Source: Hyposmocoma kahamanoa | Taxonomy: Eukaryota; Arthropoda; Insecta; Lepidoptera; Cosmopterigidae | NCBI RefSeq assembly: GCF_003589595.1 | Contig: NW_020653945.1 | Span: 9,943,027 to 10,007,026 of the forward strand | DNA length: 64,000 nucleotides | Direction: 5' to 3' | Shown here: one piece after another, positions 10,667 to 20,234 of the stretch | How the letters are laid out: each line of letters begins with the position of its first letter | How positions within the stretch are numbered: position 1 is the first letter of the stretch | Translations under genes and position numbers: made by a program | Notes under the pieces: model-generated | Databases searched by the model: none | Seen by the model: only the letters and a program-made list of their open reading frames with translations | What the model was told of the DNA's origin: nothing

Positions 10667-11958
10667 CGTGTGGCGCACTATAAGTTTCCGGAATTAACAA
10701 GAAAAAAATGCTATAAATGGTCAAAAATGAATTTATTGTTTCTCAAAATATTCCGTGTTAACGTTAATGCACTTTTTCATACGAATGAACCAATTTTGAA
10801 AACATTTATGCCACTCCTCCGTGACAATCTCTGAAACGTATTTTCATACTCTTCGACAGCCTCTTCAGGTGCTGAAAATCGTTGACCGCGTAACTAGTTC
10901 TTAATTTTTGAAAATAAATAAAAGGCACAAGGTGCCGGGTCGGGACTGTATGCGGGATGGCTCATAAGGTGAACGTTGTTCACCTTCTAAAATTCATTTG
11001 TCTGGCCATGTGAGAACTGACATTATCGTGGTGCAAGATGACATGATGACAGTGTTTACGGTTATTTTTACGGAGTTTGTCAATAACTTCCAGCTAACAA
11101 ATGGTCGTGTACCAATCACTATTCACGGCACAACGATTTTCCAAAGCAACAGTAACCACGTGTCCAGTTTTACTAAAACAAAAGGAATCATTCGCTTAGA
11201 GGCACTTTGCACGCGCGCCACTTTGGTCGGTTTCGGCTCATCTCGAAAGACTTATACGCTCGATTGCTGATTTGTTTTGGGATCGTAACTATAAACTCAT
11301 ATTTCGTCACCTGTTACTATGTTTCACGCCAAATTTGACGCCCCTTCGTTGAATCTGGTAAGCATGGCATTGCACCAAGTGACGTGATCCGTTTTTTGAG
11401 CCTCAGTCAAATTGTGTGGGATCCACCGAGAGCATAGCTTTTTCACACCCAAATGTTTGTGTAGTATTGATTGTATTTGACTCATGCCTATGCCTAAAGA
11501 TGCCCGAATCTCATGTTACGTCACATGCCTGTCTGTTTTGATCATACGGCGCACAGCATCGATGTTTTTGTTGTTCACAGCAGTAGACGGGCGACCATCA
11601 CGAAATTCGTTACTGAAATTCACACGACCGCGTTTGAATTCTGCAAACCAGCTATAAATAATCGTCTTGTATGGTGCTTCACCGCTAAAAGTAGTTTGAA
11701 GCTGAGCGAAGCTCCGTTGAGCTGTTACATTACACTTCAAGTCGTAGAAAATCATACTACGAAAATGTTCACGAGTTAAATCCACGGTGATGTAGACAAC
11801 CAATTTCTAAAATGACGCCACAATGTAAAAGTAAGTGACAGTTAGATGAAACAAACTGTATTCTAAGGCCAAAGAGTTCCATTTTCAAATGTTGTAATTA
11901 CTTTTTAAATATTGTTTATGTAAGTGGCCAGTTCCGGAAACTTATAGAGCGCCCTATG
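10667..11958 (-). mobile_element. Second mariner-family element, decayed (1292 bp)
   Basis: Imperfect terminal inverted repeats share ggcgc-ctataagtttccggaa. The left end begins at 10667 after TA (10665-10666) and the right end stops at 11958 before TA (11959-11960). The length is that of a full mariner. The interior is a minus-strand transposase with several stops and frameshifts, so this belongs to a different and older family than the copy at 2267. Confidence 0.9.
10733..11803 (-). pseudogene. Mariner-family transposase, multiply broken
   Basis: Reading down from 11803: the N-terminal helix-turn-helix part includes YKTIIYSWFAEFKRGRV and RDGRPSTAVNNKNIDAVRRM. It runs into a stop right after TDRHVT. 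Beyond it the same frame continues with HEIRASLGIGMSQIQSILHK, the linker RWIPHNLTEAQK and VTGDE (first catalytic Asp). Further on, in other frames, are HHDNVSSH (second Asp, near 11030) and YSPDPAPCAFYLF (near 10940), where the third catalytic residue is Ala instead of Asp. The final motif NTEYFEKQ is followed by TAA at 10733. Several in-frame stops and at least two frameshifts lie between. The product cannot be active. The linker and the PCxFYLF box suggest an insect mariner lineage outside the cecropia group. Confidence 0.9.
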
Positions 11959-11959
11959 T

Positions 11960-12289
11960 ATATGTACGTATAGAGTAATCGTACATGAAAAGCAAAAAGT
12001 ATGGAATGGAATTTAAATTCAAGAAGAACTAAACTAGCACTAAGATGTGCGTTAGTAGTGTGATGCAGCACAAATTGTTACAGGTAGAAACATGAAGGAT
12101 AACCCTTAAGTTAGTTCTGATTTACAAGTACACTTTACATAATAATAACCGCTTGATAGAGTGTAAATTATTTACACTTGTTCAGCGTTAAGTTCCAAGC
12201 CACCAGCTAATCAGAGATCAGATCAGACCTGGGAACTACACCAGTCTCAACTGAGAGGCGGTACAGGTATATTATTTACAACCTTTTTT
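11960..12289. other. Intergenic, nothing recognised
   Basis: Holds a moderately GC-rich segment near 12190-12270 of unknown origin. Confidence 0.4.
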
Positions 12290-12563
12290 ACCGACTTCAT
12301 AAAAAAGAGGAGATTCTAAATTCGTTTGTGTTTTTTTTGTGTGTATGTTACGCGATAACTCGCAGCATTTGTGAACCGATTTTAATGATTCTTTTTTTGT
12401 TGGAAAAATGGTACCTAAGTACTGGTCTCATTTAAATTTTAAGAAAATAGTCCACCTCTAAGGGTGCCAAACTACGGGATGAATCCGGTTTCGTGCACTT
12501 TCTGGTAATCGTTTCAATAAAACTTGGCAAATAGATGTAATTCCACGAACGTTTGAGGTCGGT
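12290..12563 (+). repeat. Family G dispersed repeat
   Basis: Begins accgacttcataaaaaagag and ends cgtttgaggtcggt, so the termini are short inverted repeats (accgac / gtcggt). Inside are ttgtgaaccgattttaatga, tttttttgttggaaa and aataaaacttggcaaatag. Similar copies lie at 13930, 24294, 46262 and 53451. Not coding. Confidence 0.8.
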
Positions 12564-12569
12564 TCCTTT

Positions 12570-13260
12570 ATCCTCTGTACTGAAATTATTTGTTTTCTGA
12601 TTCTAAACTTATAATGATAAAATATTTACCACTAAGACTAAATAAAATTGTTCCTTTTTTAAAAAAGTGCAATGGAAACGACAGCTACGACCCTCAAAAA
12701 AAATGCTTTAATTTATAGATAAGGCATGACTCGCGTTTGTTTTAGGGGATAAAGAGATCCATCCTAAACAGTGGGATGGACTTGGTCTAAAAAATGTCTC
12801 AAGCGCAGACTAAAACTTGTCAATCCGACACTTGACACCAATTTTCGACAGTGCTCTTTTGTTTCAGAGTGAATTTTGCTAAGGGTAAAGAGCTTCAAGA
12901 GCCTTACTGTTTTGTAGTCTTCCGAGTAACAATCTCGTTATATCAAGTGATAAAATTTTGGTATTTTTTTATATTAAAACCCGCTTTCTTGAAAGTAAAC
13001 GGAGTTCCTTATTTAAAATAGAAACTACGTCATTTTAAATTTGCTAAAGCGTCATTGGTTTTCGATCATGAATATATTTGGTATGGTATTCTAAGATTTA
13101 TAAGATATTGGTATGTTAAGCAACCCAATGGACGTAGCTATAATTTCATGGATTTGTTTTCTAGGCCGGTGTTTAAGCCCGGATTTTATAGTTTGATATT
13201 TATTCAAGTAAATAAATATTATTACAACAGCACATACGTTTCTATGATCCCAAGAGACGT
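12570..13260. other. Unclassified DNA between two inverted family G copies
   Basis: No gene. A palindromic ggagataaagagatccatcc lies near 12750. The frame at 13055-13336 runs into SINE C and is not a gene. Confidence 0.35.
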
Positions 13261-13261
13261 A

Positions 13262-13434
13262 ACTAAAGCACTTGTGTTATTGAAATCAAAAACAACTACG
13301 ATACTTTTATCACCCAGACCCGAGACAATAGAATAGTTAGTTTTCTGCGTTGACCCGGCCGGAGATCGAAGCTGAAGGGACCTCAGAGATGGCGACATCA
13401 TGAAACTGGTGCGCAAGCCACTCGACCACGGAGA
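13262..13434 (-). repeat. SINE C with an intact A box
   Basis: On the minus strand the head reads ctccgtggtcgagtggcttg, a good pol III A box (tggtcgagtggc). The B box is mutated (agcttcgatctcc). The body continues gtctcgggtctgggtga and ends tttcaataacacaagtgctt. Confidence 0.82.
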
Positions 13435-13626
13435 TTATCAAGATATGATTTAATTGATATGGTAGATATTTTTATTAAGTGTAAGAAATTTAATGTTTTT
13501 CGTATTTTATTTTTTATTTCAAAATGACTTAAAAAAAGATGGGAATGGAGGAGGCGAAAGAGGTTTCTTAAGAGCTTAGAAGGTGGAGGTCTATGGTATC
13601 TGTTTACCCCGGTGGAAGTCAGCCGT

Positions 13627-13886
13627 GATGATATAGTAACGAGACAAACAAGTCGTGCTCCTCGTAATGGTAAGCTACACGCCTGTCCATAACAATTGCA
13701 GTGTCACTCAGAGCGTCACCCTGAGATGTAAGTTGACAAGTCCCATGTGCCTGTAATTTTACCAGCACCCTTACCCTTCAAAACCGGAACACAGTAATGT
13801 TGACATTACTGCTTGGCGGTAGAAATAGGTAAGACGTCACTACTTCACTGACCGAACTCTTTCACAAGGAGCTGTACTACTACTAA
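13627..13886 (-). repeat. SINE-like family A with internal deletion
   Basis: Reverse reading from tagtagtagtacagctcc (13886) to the tail at 13627. The gcgatttaaagctctgag block and its neighbour are missing between gtgacgctctgagtgac and tgtccata. Confidence 0.85.
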
Positions 13887-13929
13887 ATGTATATATGTAT
13901 GTATATTACATAATCTCAGTACAGAAAAA

Positions 13930-14377
13930 ACCGACCTCAAAAGTACGTGGAATTACATATAATTACCAAGTTTTATAGAAATCGGTTACCGGAAAGTGCG
14001 CAAACCCGGATTCATCCCCTAGTTCGCAACTATACGGGACTTGACACTTGAGTAATAAAAATCGGTTCTCACTTCTTAAAGTATATTGAGAGAAAAACGC
14101 CTTGAATTGGAGAATAGCAGAATCAACCATTAAAATAATTGTTCCTTATAATAAAAGTTAGGCGCTATTTACAAAAATGAATCTTCAAGCGTGAACTTAG
14201 AACTTAGAAGTGGATGATTTTCTTCTAAATTCTAATGGGACCACTATGGAAGTACCCTCTTTCCAACAAAAAAGAATCATGAAAATCGGGTCACAAATAC
14301 CGAAGTCACCTCGTAACATACATACAAAAAAAAACATACAGTCGAATTGAGAACTTCCTCCATTTTTTGAAGTCGGT
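13930..14377 (-). repeat. Family G repeat, about 450 bp
   Basis: Termini accgacctc (13930) and gaagtcggt (14377) with the internal landmarks of the 12290 copy in reverse: agttttatagaaatcgg, cggattcatcccctag, tttccaacaaaaaagaatca. The opposite orientation to the 12290 copy makes a large inverted pair about 1.4 kb apart. Confidence 0.78.
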
Positions 14378-14485
14378 TAAAAATAGTATTAAACAGCAAA
14401 TCTCACCTGACCTTAAGAGCGTTTTCGAACTACATACGATGCATATCAGTTCCGAATCCGAGAAATAACTGTCCGAAATGTCACA

Positions 14486-14531
14486 GGGATCATTTTATCT
14501 CTAGGTGTACACCTAGAGATAAAATGTTCCC
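14486..14531. repeat. Perfect loop-less palindrome inside a longer hairpin
   Basis: 14491-14526 is a perfect 36-nt palindrome: cattttatctctaggtgt and its reverse complement with no spacer. It extends to 14486-14531 (ggg at one end, ccc at the other) with one mismatch. Confidence 0.93.
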
Positions 14532-14640
14532 TCAAGTCAAGCGAGATTCGTATATTCTCGGATTAGAATCGGACTTAGTGCACCAGCGACATCCGAGTTT
14601 TCTAAATTTGTACCAGAGCTGCAGGATTCACTGGCAATGC

Positions 14641-14786
14641 AAATTGGTTCTTATCTGACAAAGCGTCCAGATAAGAACCAATTTAGAAAAGAAAATTTGT
14701 CAAATTGCTCCCACTGGGAATCGAACCCGGGAGCTCCACGCATTCAACTGAAAACTGTCGAGCCACCGCGGTCGATGCATAAATAA
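14641..14786 (-). repeat. SINE F, tRNA-derived, with fold-back 3' part
   Basis: On the minus strand: head gaccgcggtggctcgacagt, B box gggttcgattccc, body ...cttttctaaattggttc. Then the sequence folds: cagataagaaccaattt (14668-14684) against aaattggttcttatctg (14641-14657), 17/17 paired around a 10-nt loop. A second scrambled piece, ttttctaaattt, lies at 14599-14610. Confidence 0.8.
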
Positions 14787-14799
14787 TACATTTGTATGG

Positions 14800-15420
14800 A
14801 AAACAATTCTTTGAGCCCGTCATATGAAACTACAAAATTTAATCTCAATCGACGATCCACATCGATATTGGTTTATAGATTCCGTCTACGAAAATGAGTT
14901 TCATTACTTAATATTCTGAAAACGTACAGTTTGTATGGAACGCGCTCGCGGGACTGCTTTCTTTTGTTTATAAAAAAAATCTTGAATGCACCAAAACATA
15001 GTAAAGTATTCCACTACGTATTATATGCAACGATACTAAGAAATGTAATAGAAAATACTTGACCTAATAATTGTGATTTTCTCTCTCGTCAGTGGGTAAA
15101 GAAAAACGCAATATCTGCACGTAAATGGAGCGTAGAGCGTAATAAATTTCTAATCAGTTTAGTAACACCAATCATATTATTATTTCATATTTCAATATAG
15201 TTGTCGATTGCAGATAACTATTGTTACTTAATAACGTGATGTGATTGCGATACATTTGCAGGCACGTCTGTTGTTAACCTATTCCGTTACTGCTGTACTA
15301 TGCTTAAATTATAATAAGTTACGTATATTTGTTTGTGGAGAGGGAGTCGTACTGGCAAAACTGTATTTACGTTGAATTCACATTTATGGATAATCAATTT
15401 ACGAAAAATATTAAAGTTTT
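14800..15420. other. AT-rich, nothing recognised
   Basis: No repeat match or coding frame seen between SINE F and the family A copy at 15425. Confidence 0.4.
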
Positions 15421-15424
15421 TTGA

Positions 15425-15690
15425 CGACGACGTGACCCGGTTGTAAGCGACATGCCTGTCGATTTCAGGCTGCAGCTGCTATAGCTGCAGCCTGAAATCG
15501 CAAAGATCTGAAGGGCACCGCCACTGCGCTTGTCACCTTTTTTTTTTTTTTGACACTCACAAGCAAGTCCATGCTGCAATTTCACCAGTACTTAGTACTT
15601 CGTAACTGGAACGCAGTAATGCTCACATTATTGCTTGGCTGCAGAAATAGGTAAGGTGGCAGTACTTCCCAGGACGAACTCTTTCATTCG
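15425..15690 (-). repeat. SINE-like family A interrupted by a 17-nt fold-back
   Basis: Minus-orientation family A starts with gtaagcgacatgcctgtc, then jumps to the opposite orientation (gatttcaggctgcagct, 15461-15477), a 5-nt loop, and returns as agctgcagcctgaaatc (15483-15499), continuing normally gcaaagatctgaaggg... to ggacgaactctttc. A poly-T tract (15538-15551) replaces part of the usual ctgagacataagttgac region. Confidence 0.85.
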
Positions 15691-15694
15691 GAAA

Positions 15695-17490
15695 CAGGAA
15701 AATCTCTATTGTGATAGGGGTTTATTTGCCTGTGCAAGACTTATCGGGGGGTACAGGGGCTTTAAGGCCTAATGTTAGAATACCTTAGTATATAGGCGTG
15801 AAAAACCGTCTTCCATCAAGTGGTCAATCCAATTGTTTACCAGTTTGATTACCATGAAATAAATAATAGAGCTATTGCCTGGTACTAACAGTGGATTTTT
15901 CGTGCGGGCTATTTTTCGGTTATGGTATATGGTTTAAAAATGCACACAGTACTTATTTAAAAAAAATGCTTTTAGGCATAACGTATATTGCATTTCAACT
16001 AGAACTTTCTATGACTGTTTAAAAGTGGACCTTATAACCCATAATGAGCCTTTCACAACGCGTTCTGTTCCAACCATCCAAGAAATTCTCAAGCAGAGGG
16101 GACAAAGACAAACTCAGATAAATGACTGGTATTTCGTTTTAAAGAGAACTTACTGACTACATTCATCAAGCCATGTCCGTCCATACCATGTTATATATAA
16201 CAATTTATTTTAATCGCTAAATAATTGTATTTAGTTGCAATTTTACTAATTCTGCAATTATTATTCTAGATGCTGCTTTGTCCATGCATATATTAAGTGG
16301 TAGACAATTGGATAAATGTACCCATTTACATAAAAATGTATTGCGAATAAAGTTATTCGTTGTTAATTAATGAACCTCTGAGTCTATTCACAATATGATA
16401 CTCACTCTAAAGATAGAGAAGAGAAGAAAGACTCAAGCCTGAGATAATATTACACGATATTTCTATAATGTTACACTTTTGTCAACAAAATGGATAATTA
16501 ACCATATGTTAATATGATGATGAATAAATTGTTAGGTCACCGCGGTCGTCAATAGTATGTACTGTAGTCTAGGCTCTACTCTATGAGTAGAAGTACTGGC
16601 TGAATGAATATAGTTTTGTATTTAGAATGTGTTTAAAAAAATAGGACAGAGAAAAGAACATCTTGGCAGATCTAGAAGTAGCCTCCGTAAGTGAACATGT
16701 AAAAAAATACAATAAATATCTAGTTTTGAAGATTATCCCAGTTTATATTTTATAAAGTACCTCTCGCTACGCACCTAAGTTACGTCCCCAGGTTACAGTA
16801 CGTTATGTGTTTATGTACGACATGGTATTGTTCGTCATAGGAAATTACGATAGCGTAGCAAACTAACAGCTTTGCAAAAGACATCAACGTGATGATACTA
16901 CGCATTAATGTTTCACAAATTAAAATAAAGTTACAATGTTTACTTTATTATTAACATTGTCATACTGTCTCTTTAATTTAAGGGTAACGTTGTCATCTGC
17001 ATAGTAAACGCCATTTTGTCCTCTACAAAGCTTTTTCTTTGTCCCCTTTGTTCGATGTGGGCCGACTTTTCACTCAGTCAACATAACTGAGAATACTCAG
17101 TCGCCCATGCTTGCCTTCCACTTTCCCTTCGATCAGGTTTCCTCATTCTTAATTCCATCATTCTACCGAAGTACCAGTATACTTATGAATAATATGTACT
17201 GGCCATGAAATTTACAATTCATCGAATTTTGTAAGCCATCCATTATATTTAAATTCGTCTTCAAAAAATCCAAAAGAAATCAAGGTTTATACGCCACTTG
17301 GCCTTTGACTAAATTATTAATGTTAATTTAATGGGAGTGCCATCTAGCTTTTATTCCATCAAAATGTGAAACTCGGCCGGTTTTAGCTTAAATCTTTTTT
17401 ATCTTTTGATATTAGTAATGTCTTTAATTACTTTATCATTAGAATTTATATATGTACCTTATCATTATCATTAATTTATTCTGCCCTCCT
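15695..17490. other. Intergenic, mostly unclassified
   Basis: About 1.8 kb with no gene. Near 16538-16556 the fragment gtcaccgcggtcgtca looks like the head of SINE F (minus strand), too short to call. Confidence 0.4.
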
Positions 17491-17544
17491 TGGTATAACT
17501 AAAGCATTTACATTGGTAACTTTCGAGACATTGGCACCATGCGT

Positions 17545-17757
17545 CGCTGCGCTAGCGATTTATAGGCGATTGCATCGATGCAAACGCGCGACTGCTTCGA
17601 TACAAATGTACGATTGCATCGATGCAATCGCCTATAAATCCCAAGTGTAGCGATGCAATCGCCTATAACTCCTAAGTATAGCGAGACAATGGCGCATTTG
17701 TATCTATGCAATCGCGCGTTTGTATCATTGCAGTCGCGCATCTGCATCGCTGCTAAA
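17545..17757. repeat. Degenerate tandem array with 27-nt inverted arms
   Basis: Repeated variants of gatgcaatcgc-ctataa and of cgcgcgtttgtatc alternate in both orientations. The arms 17557-17583 and 17614-17640 are perfect 27-nt inverted copies, and each contains the palindrome ttgcatcgatgcaa. The relative at 49318 lacks the array. The open frame on the minus strand here is a by-product of the repeats. Confidence 0.85.
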
Positions 17758-17829
17758 AGTCGCCTTGTGTAACCTGAAGTTTTTTTCTATCATAAATGTC
17801 AATTACACTGATTTTGTTTAACAATAAAA

Positions 17830-18014
17830 CTGTGCCTCTACCACGAGTTTACGGTGACAATTGTCGCCAGTGACCGCGTAAATTACTTCACAATTTTGTG
17901 TGACAAATTATACAGCGTCTCTAGCGGTCCCAAGTAGAATCAACATTTTATGTACAAACATTTTACGTGGTCGCTGGCGATAACTGTCATTGTAGTCTCA
18001 TGGTAGAGGCGCAG
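17830..18014. mobile_element. MITE-like inverted-repeat element, 185 bp
   Basis: Imperfect terminal inverted repeats of about 50 bp start ctg(t/c)gcctctacca and include tcgccag-gacc-cgtaaa. At the corresponding point in family H at 49390 the host sequence is continuous (aataaaactgaaactaaat), so this is an insertion with a readable empty site. No ORF. The target duplication is at most a few bases and ambiguous; the superfamily is not known. Confidence 0.8.
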
Positions 18015-18149
18015 AAACTAAATAAAATATATAAAAAAGCCGCTTATAGAGGGTTGTAGATCTCGTTTCACTTATTCCAGAAATATTAACAACTTACTGT
18101 CGCTAAAAATGTCAATTACTTTAGTTATGATAAAGAAAGCAGTAGTGCA

Positions 18150-19479
18150 GACCGCTGCTGGACATGTGCCTGTGTTTTAAGTGAGCGTTATTTTGTCACT
18201 ATCATTGCTTACCAGCGTTCTATAGCGAATCGTCACTTCAACGACCGGAGGGCGCCCAACACTACGTTTACAAAGTCGTGGTCTTTACTAAGAATTCGTT
18301 TGCCATTATGTATATAATCATGGTTTAAGACACCTATTTATTTCTCAAACGAATACAAATTCACTTAGTGAGAAGTACAAGGTATTATAAAACTTCTACA
18401 GAAAGTACGCCCTTGGGTATAACAATAAAATTTGATATGCTACTGATAAAATACAAAGCCCTAATCATGTAATGCATATCAATTGCCTGTATATATAAAA
18501 ATTTTTCATTAAACACAAAACAATTGTCTAGTTAAAGTATGTTTGTGCAAAATGAGGGATTAGCAAAGTTTTTTGTACTTACTTATAATGTCTCAAAAAA
18601 GTCTGTTTTGTATAACAAATTTATTCGGGACATCTTTCTAGTGTTCCACAATCCTCAAACGGTTATGTCCTTATTACATGGTTTAGTTATTTTCTCCCAA
18701 TTGGCAGTGAACATGTTATCACCTGCCTTAATCACCGAAAGAGACCGAGGAAGGCCGAAGTGAGTGAAAGTGTTCGAGGGGGGTGCGAGGCGGGAGGTGG
18801 GCAAGGTTGCGAACCGGCTGCACCGGCTGACGCGCCAAACAAACTCGTTGAGTAACTAGCAATAAGTCTTGCGTTATACAACACCAGTGTATAGTGAGCT
18901 ACGACAATTGGATAAACCTCTAATCATTACAAACAATTTTTTGTTAAAAAACATAACGTTGACATTCAAGACACAAAACAAGTCTATGGAACTTGCTAAA
19001 AGTACGTGATACAGTGAATGTTGAGAATTTATTTCTTTACACTTTGGAATAACATTTCTAAGAGAGATCAACTTCCGTAAGTTACTTAAAGTTACAAATG
19101 ATGTGGTGACGTATGAAGGTACTTAGACGTTGTCACTGCCAACAGCGCTGTCGAAGTTAGGACATGTTAGCACAGTGCTGTCATTTTTAACTTGTCATTG
19201 CATAGATGTTGACTTTCGTGACATAGTTAAATTGTTCATATTTCATCATATTTCAAAGTAATGTATTAGGTTCCTAACGCTACAGTTTTTTATAAATCAT
19301 TAATTTCTATTTGATTTACTGCTAAGCACAATGAACAGACAAAGAACTCTTTGCTAATTGCTCATAAGATTTGATATTCAACTCTATGACACTTACGTTA
19401 AGGTCGCAAGATTTAAAGCAAAACAAAATTTAATTTATCCCATAAACTAAACTTGATACACACAATATTGCTCACACGC
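18150..19479. other. Intergenic, with a purine-rich GC patch near 18700-18840
   Basis: The open frame at 18539-18763 has no domain. The patch 18735-18840 (ggaaggccgaag, gcgaggcgggaggtgggc, accggctgcaccggctg) is GC-rich and carries a donor-like gaa/gtgagt, but no supporting coding frame. Confidence 0.35.
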
Positions 19480-19802
19480 AGTAGCAGTAGAGCTCCTAGC
19501 AGCTGCAGAACTACTTGTGAAAGAGTTCGTCCAGGGAAGTACCGCCACCTTAACCTATTTCTGCCACCAAGCAGTAATGTCAGCATTACTGCGTTCCGGT
19601 TTTGAAGGGTAAGGGTTGTGGTGAAATTACATGCACATGGTACTTGTTAACTTATGTCTCAGCGTGACGGGCGCAGTGGCAGTACCCCTCAAATCTTTGC
19701 GATTTAAAGCTCTGAGTGGCACTGCAACTATTACGAACAGGCGTGTAGCTTACCATCAGGTGCATGACTTCTTCGTCCCGTTACTTTATATTTTAAAAAG
19801 AA
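19480..19802 (+). repeat. SINE-like family A, full length with short insertion
   Basis: Complete from gtagcagtagagctcc to cgtcccgttact...aaaaag. An extra 18 nt (tagcagctgcagaactac) after the head is unique to this copy. The rest matches the family closely, for example gttccggttttgaaggg and tgcgatttaaagctctgag. Confidence 0.92.
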
Positions 19803-19949
19803 CAAAAACAGTGCAAATGCAGCTTAAAACTAATATGAGCAAAGGCGGCCTTATCGCTAAGAGCGATCTCTTCCTTTCCATGGACAACCTTTGAGATTTA
19901 GAAAAGCTAATCAGTGCTGGATACGTAGTCTGCCAATAGTAAGATTCGA

Positions 19950-20226
19950 ATTGTATAGACAAACAAAAATTAACATTACATTTTATCAAATAGTAAATAA
20001 CGATATAGTATACCTACATATATATAATAATTTATAAATATACCTAAATAAACTTATACTTATTAATAAATATATTCACGTGGCAAACTAGGACAGTGTC
20101 AGAAGATATTTACGCAATCCAGTTTTGAAAATAGGAATCGACTTAGAATGTCGAATTTCAGACGGGAGTTCGTTCCATAGTTGTGCAGCCTTAATCGCAA
20201 AGGAGTTTTTGAAATACTCCGAGTGA
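19950..20226 (-). pseudogene. LINE ORF2 C-terminus plus 3' UTR fragment
   Basis: The minus strand from 20226 to the stop at 20088-20090 reads open as THSEYFKNSFAIKAAQLWNE..., then LPSEIRHSK and FKTGLRKYLLTLS. This WN-LP / LRKYLL tail is typical of the end of non-LTR retrotransposon reverse transcriptase proteins in insects. Only the last 45 codons remain; the AT-rich segment below 20088 is probably the 3' UTR. The 5' truncation is normal for LINE insertions. The clade is not determined from so short a piece. Confidence 0.75.
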
Positions 20227-20234
20227 GTGAAAGG

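Larger units (their letters stand above)
17490..18145 (+). repeat. Family H composite repeat with nested insertions
   Basis: Parallels 49178-49516 and part of 27556-27650. Shared landmarks in order: aactaaagcattta, ggtaactttcgaga, ttggcacc, aatgtcaattac, ttaacaataaaactg, aaactaaata, gagggttgtagatctcgttt, gctaaaaatgtc, ttagttatgataa. Relative to the other copy it gained the tandem array (17545-17757) and the 185-bp inverted-repeat element (17830-18014). Confidence 0.8.

Noticed and set aside
11513..11779. Plus-strand frame opposite the second mariner
   Set aside because: Antisense shadow of the transposase remnant.
18539..18763. 74-codon frame ending in a GC-rich patch
   Set aside because: The composition is that of translated AT-rich DNA, with no domain and no splice context. 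The basic end comes from a purine-rich tract.
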